From CAZUPF01 sp964622035 (GTDB taxonomy: Bacteria > Patescibacteriota > WWE3 > JAUXAW01 > JAYEID01): DNA of 13,205 nt. Positions 1 to 5,575 of the stretch are shown one piece after another. Under the pieces are notes generated by a model, which was not told the DNA's origin, ran no database searches, and saw nothing but the letters and a program-made list of their open reading frames with translations. Location: contig CAZUPF010000016.1 of assembly GCA_964622035.1 (NCBI GenBank), positions 1 through 13,205 of the forward strand. Reading direction: 5' to 3'. Position 1 is the first letter of the stretch. Each line of letters starts with the position of its first letter. A program made the translations under genes and the position numbers.

Positions 1-4
1 TTAC

Positions 5-556
5 CTAATTCTGAGGGTTGGTTTTTACCTGCATTAGAAACTGCAGCGCGCGGTTGGGGTCTCCACCGATCATTGAGATCAGACGAGCAACAGTGTGAGG
101 TACACGGTCACGCTTGGCAGCCCGCTTAAAACCCCTGACAATCGTGCCAGCGCTGCAACTACCGGTCGATCGGCCCCGGTCGTCTTGGGCCGCATCGGCG
201 GCGATCCGCTCCCACTCTGGGTGATACTTTCTCATCCTTGCGTATTCAGCAACGAGCTCCACCGCCGTCTGTCGACATCCCGACCGGTGGTCATCCAACC
301 GACCGCGGCCCAAGGTGTTTGAGCCCACACCCACATGGAAAACGATTGTGCCATCCCCAAAATTCTCGTAAGCGTGTCGAGGATCAACCCTGATATTGTT
401 CCAGGTTGTTCCCTGAGGGATGTGTACAACACGGACCCCATCCTTTGGGTGGAAAACCGCCCAGCAGTACCGCCGGAGCATTTCCACCGCGGCCCCATCG
501 TCCCAGTGACTCCACAAATGGGTAGCGATGATGACCTTAATAACATTCCTGCCCAT
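5..556 (-). CDS. Small protein with MYG1/DHH-like metal-site motifs, putative hydrolase
   Basis: The protein is 183 residues and has no confident family. Near the N-terminus is a Thr-His pair (12-13) followed by H-x-D-D (17-20); around 75-90 is a glycine-rich V-G-V-G stretch leading to D-D-H (88-90). MYG1-type and DHH-type metal-dependent phosphoesterases/nucleases carry a similar layout: TH..FHxDD near the start, then D-x-G-G..(F/Y)-D-H-H. Here the first Asp of the second motif reads His and DHH reads DDH, so activity is uncertain. The ATG at 556 was chosen because a strong Shine-Dalgarno sequence lies 6 nt upstream; an in-frame upstream start at 610 has no comparable site. It is transcribed alone from the promoter at 690-718 and ends in TAG at the window edge. 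The assignment is an inference from motif order; a hypothetical protein of another fold is possible. Confidence 0.6.
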   Translation of the reverse strand: MGRNVIKVIIATHLWSHWDDGAAVEMLRRYCWAVFHPKDGVRVVHIPQGTTWNNIRVDPRHAYENFGDGTIVFHVGVGSNTLGRGRLDDHRSGCRQTAVELVAEYARMRKYHPEWERIAADAAQDDRGRSTGSCSAGTIVRGFKRAAKRDRVPHTVARLISMIGGDPNRALQFLMQVKTNPQN

Positions 557-562
557 ATCCGT

Positions 563-570
563 ACCTCCTG
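563..570 (-). promoter_or_regulatory. Strong Shine-Dalgarno fixing the 556 start
   Basis: The minus strand reads CAGGAGGT, a near-complete anti-16S match, 6 nt before the ATG at 556. This decides the start codon of the MYG1-like gene. Confidence 0.75.
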
Positions 571-583
571 TACGTATGCGTAC
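570..583 (-). repeat. Inverted repeat GTACG-N4-CGTAC in the leader
   Basis: A perfect 5-bp inverted repeat with a 4-nt centre lies immediately upstream of the Shine-Dalgarno sequence and shares its edge base. It could be an operator or a small hairpin next to the ribosome binding site. It is short enough to be chance. Confidence 0.3.
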
Positions 584-689
584 ACTATTCTTATGGAAAG
601 CCCACACCAACCTGACGACCTCGAAGAGAAGAGCAAAGAGATCAGCAAATTGGCGGGGGCCTATTTTTTAAAGAGCGCAAGCAAGACCT

Positions 690-718
690 ATTATATCACA
701 GACTAGAGGATACTTCAA
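690..718 (-). promoter_or_regulatory. Consensus sigma70-type promoter with extended -10
   Basis: On the minus strand TTGAAG (713-718) is separated by exactly 17 nt from a perfect TATAAT (690-695), which is preceded by TGA, giving an extended -10 (TGnTATAAT). Transcription should start near 683, leaving a leader of about 127 nt before the ATG at 556. It is the best-matching promoter in the window. No hairpin with a U-tract was seen in the leader. Confidence 0.7.
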
Positions 719-754
719 GTGAAAAGGGCCGGTGGAAAGGAGGAAATCGGATAG

Positions 755-1504
755 CTAGTCCGCGAGAGCGGTCTCTAGCCGACGCATGAAGCGGCTCTCA
801 AAGGGGCGCACCAGTAGCCTATTGACCAAGCGGTAAAGAAAACAGGTCCGGTACTTAGCAGGAATCCGCTGCGGGTCGAAATGGCGCGGAATGAGCACCG
901 TATCCACCAGCAGCACTCTCCCCTCCCCGGTTACGAAAAGATTATTGGTATAGCGAGGGTTTAAAATCTTCAGGGCAGTACCGCCCACGGCATCAACGGA
1001 AACCCCATGGTCCACCCGCAGCTTCCGGTTGTTTATGAAGAAATTGAGCAGGTTAGCCACCGTGGTCCTGTTGGAGAAAAGCGCCTCATCAGTAAGAGCC
1101 AACAAGCTTTTCCCTCGAACCCGTCTCATCACCACCGCGTAAGTAGCCTGACCATCAGGGAGAGGAACAAGGAAATATTCGGTCGAAACCATGTGGGCGG
1201 GCAAATGTTCCTGCAAAAGCTCCCCCTGCTCCCTAATCTCCTGGACCCACGCCGTCATCAGCACCAACGGTTCCGGGCTAACGTATTTGATGACGAAATC
1301 GTCACCTAGGAAGCGGACAGCGTGCTCCCAATTACGACCAGGTACGGGGTCGCCAATCGAGATACCTGCGTAGGGGGTGTCTTCGAGAGCGCGAACGATA
1401 TGGGGAAGAAGTGAGGAGTCACGACCAATAATTGGGTCGCGAAACCCAATTAAAGAAAAAAAAGCGCCCAAAGCCCGATCGGCAGCCCTCCCTAAAAAAC
1501 GCAT
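755..1504 (-). CDS. Kinase-fold protein lacking the catalytic-loop Asp (putative pseudokinase)
   Basis: The protein is 249 residues and resembles the APH/RIO-like small-kinase fold. F-V-I-K at 70-73 matches the ATP-binding lysine strand, M-R-R-V-R-G-K at 126-132 resembles the hinge, N-N-L-F-V at 187-191 matches the metal-binding Asn strand, and V-L-L-V-D at 197-201 matches the DFG-type Asp. Where these families carry H-G-D-x-H/N, this protein reads L-N-P-R-Y (181-185), so the catalytic Asp is missing. This suggests a pseudokinase or an unusual mechanism. The first 20 residues are partly hydrophobic. The ATG at 1504 has no clear Shine-Dalgarno, but a promoter ends only about 10 nt upstream, implying a near-leaderless mRNA. 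It stands alone, and no intrinsic terminator was found after its TAG stop. The fold is inferred from motif order only; the reading frame itself is well supported by length and lack of alternatives. Confidence 0.6.
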   Translation of the reverse strand: MRFLGRAADRALGAFFSLIGFRDPIIGRDSSLLPHIVRALEDTPYAGISIGDPVPGRNWEHAVRFLGDDFVIKYVSPEPLVLMTAWVQEIREQGELLQEHLPAHMVSTEYFLVPLPDGQATYAVVMRRVRGKSLLALTDEALFSNRTTVANLLNFFINNRKLRVDHGVSVDAVGGTALKILNPRYTNNLFVTGEGRVLLVDTVLIPRHFDPQRIPAKYRTCFLYRLVNRLLVRPFESRFMRRLETALAD

Positions 1505-1513
1505 TGCCAGTAG

Positions 1514-1542
1514 ATACTAGTTGATCTCGAGGAAAAACTCAA
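1514..1542 (-). promoter_or_regulatory. Promoter of the kinase-like gene, near-leaderless geometry
   Basis: On the minus strand TTGAGT (1537-1542), a 17-nt spacer and TAGTAT (1514-1519) form a plausible -35/-10 pair. The start site is predicted near 1507, only about 3 nt before the ATG at 1504, which fits the missing Shine-Dalgarno. Confidence 0.45.
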
Positions 1543-1554
1543 CTCGCGCCACAT

Positions 1555-1603
1555 AAAAAAGAGCACACGCTTCCGGCCACCAAAAGGTGACAGAAAGGTG
1601 TGC
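1555..1603 (-). terminator. Intrinsic terminator of the 1555-2017 transcript
   Basis: On the minus strand an outer stem GCACAC/GTGTGC (1563-1568 with 1598-1603), a bulged CUU/AAG extension and an inner CACC-UUUU-GGUG hairpin are followed by UC and six U (1555-1560). It lies between the candidate ncRNA and the promoter of the kinase-like gene. Confidence 0.6.
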
Positions 1604-1631
1604 CCACAATCAAGGGTACCCAATCAGAAAG

Positions 1632-1697
1632 AACGGCGCGGCTCCGGACTACCAACGTCCGAGATGTCTAACACTTGCCCGCCGGAGCCGCGCCGTT
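1632..1697. repeat. Perfect 16-bp GC-rich inverted repeat with a 34-nt loop
   Basis: AACGGCGCGGCTCCGG (1632-1647) pairs perfectly with 1682-1697. On the minus strand it is followed by UUCUUUCU-like sequence, so it may be a weak terminator or the closing domain of the candidate ncRNA. CGGAC (1645-1649) can alternatively pair with GTCCG (1657-1661) in the loop, competing with the base of the long stem. Confidence 0.7.
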
Positions 1698-2023
1698 ACG
1701 TGAAACACGTGCTTAAGCTTCCCTCCAACTAAAAGAGGGTGCCAGCTACCTTGCGTCGTCGATACGCCCATGGCGAATCTCCGCAAGGATGGTTCAAGGT
1801 AAACGCCCCCAAAGCCCTCACCCATGAGGGTCGCTCGAGAACGTTTGCTCCTTGCTGCAGGTTCCTAGCCCAACTTAGTTGCGCCGGTCTTGGCGTGAGA
1901 AAATTAATCCCCCACAGCCGTCCCGCACTACCAAAGCACATGATTACCCTGCTAATGTACTAGTCCCTTTACACCTCGCTTTCCTAAGCAAAAACAGTCT
2001 TACTCTTAGTCGAATGTGTCGAA

Positions 2024-2052
2024 AGGATAGCAAAAATCTATAGGGCCGTCAA
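2024..2052 (-). promoter_or_regulatory. Promoter overlapping the glyQS stop, driving the candidate ncRNA
   Basis: On the minus strand TTGACG (2047-2052) and TATCCT (2024-2029) are 17 nt apart. The -35 hexamer overlaps the glyQS stop codon and equals the -35 of the two small-gene promoters at 10961-10966 and 11633-11638. The predicted start is near 2017. Confidence 0.5.
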
Positions 2053-3419
2053 GGGGTAGCGAGTTTTTCACCAAACCAGGCAGAGAGCTCCGCAATCGGT
2101 ACCCGCACCTGCTCAGCAGTATCGCGATCGCGAACGGTTACCGCCGCGTCTTCGAGGGTGTCAAAATCAACCGTCACACACCAGGGAGTACCAATTTCGT
2201 CCTGGGCGTAGTAGCGTTTACCAATATTACCCCGAGCATCCCAAGCTACCCGCAAACCCGACTGGAGAGACTTATAAACCTCCTGCGCCTTAGCCACCAA
2301 CTCCGGTTTATTAGCGAGAAGCGGAAAAACGGCCACTTGGTAGGGGGCCAGATCGGGACGCAGCTTCAGCACCACGCGACTTTTTTCCTCGGTGTAAGCG
2401 TCTATAAGCAGAAAAAGGAAGGTGCGGTCAACACCACCCGAGGTCTCGACAATCCAGGGTAGAAACTCCTCCCCCGTCGCCGAGTCACGGTAGGTGAAGT
2501 CATTACCAGAGTATTGGCCATGCCGAGAGAGATCCCAGTCGCTACGCCAGTGAATTCCCTCCCATTCCTTCCAACCAAGGGGCGTCTCGTACTCAATATC
2601 AAAGGCGACCTTGGCATAATGCGCCAGCTCATCCTCGTCATGCCGACGGTAGCGGAACCTATCCTTGTGGTTGACCAGACTTTGATACCACCGCATCCGT
2701 TCTTCCTTCCAGTATTCGTACCACTTCTCCATCTCGCTGGGATTTACAAACCACTGTAGATCCCATTGTTCAAACTCCCGCTGGCGGTAGAGAAAGTTTT
2801 TCGGGGTAATTTCGTTACGAAAAGCCTTACCGATTTGGGCAATCCCAAAAGGAATCTTCAGCGAGGTCGAATTGAGAACGTTTTGGTAATTAAGGTAAAT
2901 CGTCTGGCAAGCCTCACCACGCAGGTAAACTTTTTGCTTTTCCTCCTCCAAAACACCAAGTCCGGCTTCAACCATGACGTTAAACCGCCGCGGCTCAGTC
3001 AACTCTCCCCCACACTCTGGGCAGCGGGTACCGGCCAAAGACTCCTTAAGCTTAGCGATTAGGCCCTCTCCCACTACCCCCGTCTCCTTGATATCTAAAT
3101 CTTCAACCAGGTGATCAGCACGAAAGCGCTTCCGACATTTCTTACAGTCCACCAAAGGATCGGTAAAGCCCTCGACATGGCCCGAAGCTTCCCACACTCG
3201 TGGGTGGGTAATGATCGCCCCATCAATACCGACCACATCATCGCGCATTTCGACCATCTCCCGCCACCAAGCCCGCTTGATATTGTTCTTCAGCTCTACC
3301 CCGAGGGGGCCAAAGTCGTAAAAACCAGTAATTCCCCCATAGATCTCCGAACCAGGGTAAACAAACCCCCGCCGCTTGCAGAGGGAAACTACTTTTTCGA
3401 GAAGATTCTGTTCAGCCAT
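2049..3419 (-). CDS. glyQS: Glycyl-tRNA synthetase, single-chain dimeric class II type
   Basis: This 456-residue cytoplasmic enzyme charges tRNA-Gly with glycine using ATP. The N-terminal signature G-G-I-T-G-F-Y-D-F-G-P-L-G (28-40) marks the alpha2 type, as opposed to the alpha2-beta2 GlyQ/GlyS enzyme. Two CxxC pairs (Cys92/95 and Cys133/136) form a probable zinc-binding insertion. Motif 2 runs from G-K-A-F-R-N-E-I-T-P (197-206) to R-E-F-E-Q (214-218), and motif 3 ends at G-V-D-R (329-332). An anticodon-binding domain follows from about 358. Two usually conserved stretches differ: L-R-P-E-T-A-Q reads L-R-G-E-A-C-Q (166-172), and the Pro opening motif 3 reads Thr (326). These look like lineage variation because the core is intact. 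The ATG at 3419 has a GAGGGG-type ribosome site upstream. Its TGA stop overlaps the next promoter. Confidence 0.95.
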   Translation of the reverse strand: MAEQNLLEKVVSLCKRRGFVYPGSEIYGGITGFYDFGPLGVELKNNIKRAWWREMVEMRDDVVGIDGAIITHPRVWEASGHVEGFTDPLVDCKKCRKRFRADHLVEDLDIKETGVVGEGLIAKLKESLAGTRCPECGGELTEPRRFNVMVEAGLGVLEEEKQKVYLRGEACQTIYLNYQNVLNSTSLKIPFGIAQIGKAFRNEITPKNFLYRQREFEQWDLQWFVNPSEMEKWYEYWKEERMRWYQSLVNHKDRFRYRRHDEDELAHYAKVAFDIEYETPLGWKEWEGIHWRSDWDLSRHGQYSGNDFTYRDSATGEEFLPWIVETSGGVDRTFLFLLIDAYTEEKSRVVLKLRPDLAPYQVAVFPLLANKPELVAKAQEVYKSLQSGLRVAWDARGNIGKRYYAQDEIGTPWCVTVDFDTLEDAAVTVRDRDTAEQVRVPIAELSAWFGEKLATP

Positions 3420-3433
3420 AATTAGCCCCCCTC

Positions 3434-3462
3434 AGTGTACAACAAAATCAATAAAATGATAA
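3434..3462 (-). promoter_or_regulatory. Possible glyQS promoter
   Basis: On the minus strand TTATCA (3457-3462), a 17-nt spacer and TACACT (3434-3439) each match 4 of 6 consensus bases. The start would fall about 10 nt before the ATG, crowding the G-rich ribosome site, so this is tentative. Confidence 0.3.
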
Positions 3463-3499
3463 GATTCTTCCCGGTGAGGAGGAGAACCGCCCCAGTCGA

Positions 3500-3516
3500 A
3501 AGCCGGGCACCGGCTT
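3500..3516 (-). terminator. Hairpin after the aminotransferase gene, weak terminator
   Basis: AAGCCGG-GCA-CCGGCTT is a perfect 7-bp stem with a 3-nt loop, 12 nt past the aminotransferase stop. On the minus strand it ends in CTTTCG, a poor U-tract, so termination may be partial. Confidence 0.4.
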
Positions 3517-3527
3517 CAAAAGCAGAT

Positions 3528-4697
3528 TTAATAGTACTTACTAAAATATACCCCTAGTCTGCGCATGCCTTCAGAAATTACCCCCGTGCAGTCGGCAAAA
3601 GTAATACAAAAATGGTGCTCGCCAGCGGCCCCATTCCCTACTCCTGGAGACACTACTACACCCACCTTGTCGATTATGTCTTTGCATAGATAGTAGCTCT
3701 TTATGTCTTTCAAATACTTTACAAACAAGTAGGGACAGGCCTGGGGGGTTATGTAGGTAAGACCGTGACCGATTTCGTCAATGCCTTTAATTACAAAGTC
3801 TCTTTTTTCTCTAGCCACTTCTAGGTCTTCTTGCACCTGTTTCTTTACCGCGGGGCTTTGCAAGGATATTTCAGCCGCTTTTTGCGAAACTGCAGAAGCT
3901 ACGGTGTTGAAAGATAGCTGTAAATGGAAAAGCTCTTCGTGAATTGACGCAGGAACGTAAGCATAGCCGACCCGCCAACCGCACATGGAAAATTCTTTAG
4001 AGAATGTTCTTGCCACAACAACACGATCACGCATCCGCGGTATACCAAGCGCACTCGTAAATGGTTTATCGTAAGTTAGGTAATTGTACGCCTCATCTAC
4101 TACTAAAAGGATGTCGTTTTCCTTGGCAATTTCTCCCAGCTCCATAAGCTCTTGGCGGGTATATATTTTCCCCGTTGGATTATTGGGGCTGCAAAGTAAG
4201 ATAACTTTAGTATTTCCTCTAAGCGCTTGCTGCACTTTTTTTGTATCAAGGGGCCAATCCGGAGATTTCTCTTCCATGGCTACTTCGGTGATTGAGGCCC
4301 TCGTGAATCTTAGTTGATTGTAGTAGTCCTGAAATGTAGGTGTTATCACTAAACAGTCACTATCTTCGTCAAGCAAGTAAAGGAAGAGTTGTTGTAAGAA
4401 GGTTGTAGCGCCCAGGGTTACAAGAATGTTACTGCTAACATCAACAGCAACTTGCGAGTGCTCTTCAATGTAGTTTGCAATTTCTTTCTTTAGACCAAGC
4501 GAACCAACAGTGTACGAACAAAACTCATTTTCATTAACAAACGACTCCAGTAGCTCCTCGTAGACTTCTTTTGGGGTGGGGTTGGGGCATGATCCTGTTA
4601 AAAATACGCAGTTGCCTCTTTTGAGAGCATGACCATATAAATCGTTCGTGTAGTTAATTTTTAGAGATTTATAACTTCTGGACCTATAAGGGAACAT
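3528..4697 (-). CDS. Class I/II PLP-dependent aminotransferase with an Arg-to-Cys change at the carboxylate site
   Basis: This 389-residue fold-type I enzyme should transfer an amino group between an amino acid and a 2-oxo acid; the substrate is not evident. S-P-N-N-P-T-G (170-176), D-E-A-Y (201-204), T-F-S-K with the PLP lysine K234, and W-R-V-G-Y (241-245) are all present. In the C-terminal domain relatives have an Arg that binds the substrate carboxylate just before the I/L-S-F-A strand; here the strand reads F-C-I-T-F-A with Cys364 in that place. The ATG at 4697 was preferred over an upstream in-frame TTG (4796) because the intervening codons run through two terminator hairpins and do not resemble the family N-terminus. 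The gene is AT-rich against its neighbours (3661-3720 is about 35% GC; 5041-5100 in recO about 68%), which suggests transfer. It appears transcriptionally separate from the recO operon. Confidence 0.9.
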   Translation of the reverse strand: MFPYRSRSYKSLKINYTNDLYGHALKRGNCVFLTGSCPNPTPKEVYEELLESFVNENEFCSYTVGSLGLKKEIANYIEEHSQVAVDVSSNILVTLGATTFLQQLFLYLLDEDSDCLVITPTFQDYYNQLRFTRASITEVAMEEKSPDWPLDTKKVQQALRGNTKVILLCSPNNPTGKIYTRQELMELGEIAKENDILLVVDEAYNYLTYDKPFTSALGIPRMRDRVVVARTFSKEFSMCGWRVGYAYVPASIHEELFHLQLSFNTVASAVSQKAAEISLQSPAVKKQVQEDLEVAREKRDFVIKGIDEIGHGLTYITPQACPYLFVKYLKDIKSYYLCKDIIDKVGVVVSPGVGNGAAGEHHFCITFADCTGVISEGMRRLGVYFSKYY

Positions 4698-4762
4698 CGA
4701 GTAATCGTAACATACTCCCAGCACTCGAGCCGCCCAAAAAAATACAATCCACGAGTAATCGT
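4698..4762 (-). repeat. 11-bp direct repeat flanking the aminotransferase start region
   Basis: CGAGTAATCGT occurs at 4698-4708, abutting the ATG, and again at 4752-4762 within the first hairpin upstream. The copies are 54 nt apart and partly palindromic (CGA-N4-TCG). They may be a regulator-binding pair or leftover duplication. Confidence 0.4.
4709..4737 (-). promoter_or_regulatory. Possible aminotransferase promoter
   Basis: On the minus strand TTGGGC (4732-4737), 17 nt and TATGTT (4709-4714) form a weak pair. The start would be near 4702, about 5 nt before the ATG, another near-leaderless layout. No Shine-Dalgarno lies at a workable distance. Confidence 0.3.
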
Positions 4763-4764
4763 GG
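4736..4764 (-). terminator. Second (distal) terminator of the glycan-recO operon
   Basis: CCACGA-N4-TCGTGG (4749-4764) is a perfect 6-bp hairpin. On the minus strand it is followed after 6 nt by seven U (4736-4742). Confidence 0.5.
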
Positions 4765-4774
4765 GGGGGGCCAG

Positions 4775-4792
4775 AAAAACCCGTCGGACGGG
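4775..4792 (-). terminator. Primary terminator of the glycan-recO operon
   Basis: CCCGTC/GACGGG (4780-4785 with 4787-4792) forms a compact GC-rich hairpin. On the minus strand five U follow directly (4775-4779). It lies 13 nt past the recO stop. Confidence 0.65.
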
Positions 4793-4805
4793 ACAAGCTT
4801 GGGAG

Positions 4806-5570
4806 CTACCCAGAAGCAAAGCTTGCAGAGCGCAGCTTCTCTAGTAGCTCAGTAGACTTGAGACGCTTCTCGAGAAGATACTCCACATACATACGCAGCA
4901 GTTCTCCCGCCTTTTCCCGCTCCCCACGCTCAAGCTTCATCCGGTTTATCTTGTGCCAAGACTCTTCCGCCAACCCCCGCAAAACCCCCAGCACTGCCTT
5001 GCCCGCCGGGAACCCATCGGCAATACACTGACCACAAACTACCCCCCCTAAAGAGGGGGAGAATCCGTTCCCGCCACCCCAAGACAGGGGGCCGCCACAG
5101 TGGACACAGCACCGCATCTCCGGCGCAAATCCCAGCTCTCCTAAAGCCTTGAGTTCAAAAGCCCGAACCAGAAGGGGGCCACGGTCATCCTCCGCCCCAT
5201 CAAGGTAACTCAGGGCCATCAGTATTAACCGAAACAACGAGTAGTTGGTTTGCCCTTCCGCCACAAACTCATTAATAAACTCGGCAATATAGTAACCCAA
5301 CCCCGATTTATCCAAATCCTCTTTGATGCCCCGAAAGGGATCCACCGTCTCGGCTTCGGTCAGAATGTGTAAGTTTCTGCCCTCGGCCACAACCATCAAG
5401 GAGTGATTCAAAAGATCAATATGCCCGGCCTTTTTCGAAGTAATCTTTTTCACCCCTTTGGCCAGGACCGATATTTTTCCGCGGTCCTTAGTAAAAACCG
5501 TCAGAATCCGGTCCGCCTCGGAAAAATCCGTGCGTTTGATGATAATGCCCTCAATCCGATAGGTTGGCAT
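4806..5570 (-). CDS. recO: DNA repair protein RecO
   Basis: RecO acts with RecR (and often RecF) to load RecA onto SSB-coated single-stranded DNA and can anneal complementary strands. The 254-residue product starts with the typical OB-fold opening: Y-R-I-E-G-I-I-I-K-R (4-13), the D-R-I-L-T-V-F-T strand (20-27) and G-K-I-S-V-L-A-K-G (31-39). A helical C-terminal domain carries two CxxC pairs (Cys155/158 and Cys179/182), a probable zinc site found in many RecO proteins. Length is normal for the family. The ATG at 5570 was chosen because an in-frame TTG at 5603 would add residues not seen in the family and overlap the upstream gene; from 5570 the gap to the DUF4012 stop is 5 nt. There is no strong Shine-Dalgarno, so translational coupling is likely. 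It is the last gene of the operon, ahead of two terminators. Confidence 0.92.
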   Translation of the reverse strand: MPTYRIEGIIIKRTDFSEADRILTVFTKDRGKISVLAKGVKKITSKKAGHIDLLNHSLMVVAEGRNLHILTEAETVDPFRGIKEDLDKSGLGYYIAEFINEFVAEGQTNYSLFRLILMALSYLDGAEDDRGPLLVRAFELKALGELGFAPEMRCCVHCGGPLSWGGGNGFSPSLGGVVCGQCIADGFPAGKAVLGVLRGLAEESWHKINRMKLERGEREKAGELLRMYVEYLLEKRLKSTELLEKLRSASFASG

Positions 5571-5575
5571 AGAAA

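Larger units (their letters stand above)
1555..2017 (-). ncRNA. Candidate structured non-coding RNA, about 460 nt, family unknown
   Basis: No convincing gene fills 1505-2048. On the minus strand the segment is bounded by a promoter (TTGACG-N17-TATCCT, 2024-2052) and a hairpin/U6 terminator (1555-1603). Inside are many perfect stem-loops: CAAC-UUA-GUUG (1871-1881), CGCC/GGCG (1882-1895), CCCTCA-N4-TGAGGG (1815-1830) enclosed by AAACG/CGTTT, CCTTGCG/CGCAAGG (1749-1755 with 1782-1788) enclosing CGCC-N3-GGCG (1765-1775), CCCTC/GAGGG near 1720-1738, ACGTG-AAA-CACGT (1698-1710) and a 16-bp stem (1632-1697). I looked for tRNA, tmRNA (GGTTCGA T-arm), RNase P (GAGGAAAGTCC) and SRP core signatures and did not see them. 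A 70-residue reading frame at 1729-1941 resembles nothing I know. It could instead be a glyQS 3' UTR or a long leader. Confidence 0.5.

Noticed and set aside
232..648. 138-residue minus-strand frame and plus-strand frames at 95-322 and 335-706
   Set aside because: They overlap the MYG1-like gene in other frames, lack ribosome sites and have no recognisable content.
1790..1800. ACCTTGAACCA on the minus strand, also present in E. coli 6S RNA
   Set aside because: An 11-nt match without the surrounding long 6S hairpin and bubble is too little; probably chance.
1729..1941. 70-residue minus-strand reading frame, with an overlapping 74-residue plus-strand frame at 1739-1963
   Set aside because: Neither resembles a known protein, the minus frame has only a weak AGGG ribosome site, and both cross several perfect stem-loops. 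Long open frames on both strands are common in GC-rich DNA.
1505..2048. tmRNA, RNase P, SRP, tRNA or group I intron in the gene-poor region
   Set aside because: I looked for T-arm GGTTCGA, GAGGAAAGTCC, the GGAAG-containing SRP loop, cloverleaf arms and intron core elements on both strands and found none convincing.
4698..4796. N-terminal extension of the aminotransferase to a TTG at 4796
   Set aside because: The added codons are formed by two terminator hairpins and U-tracts and look unlike the family N-terminus.
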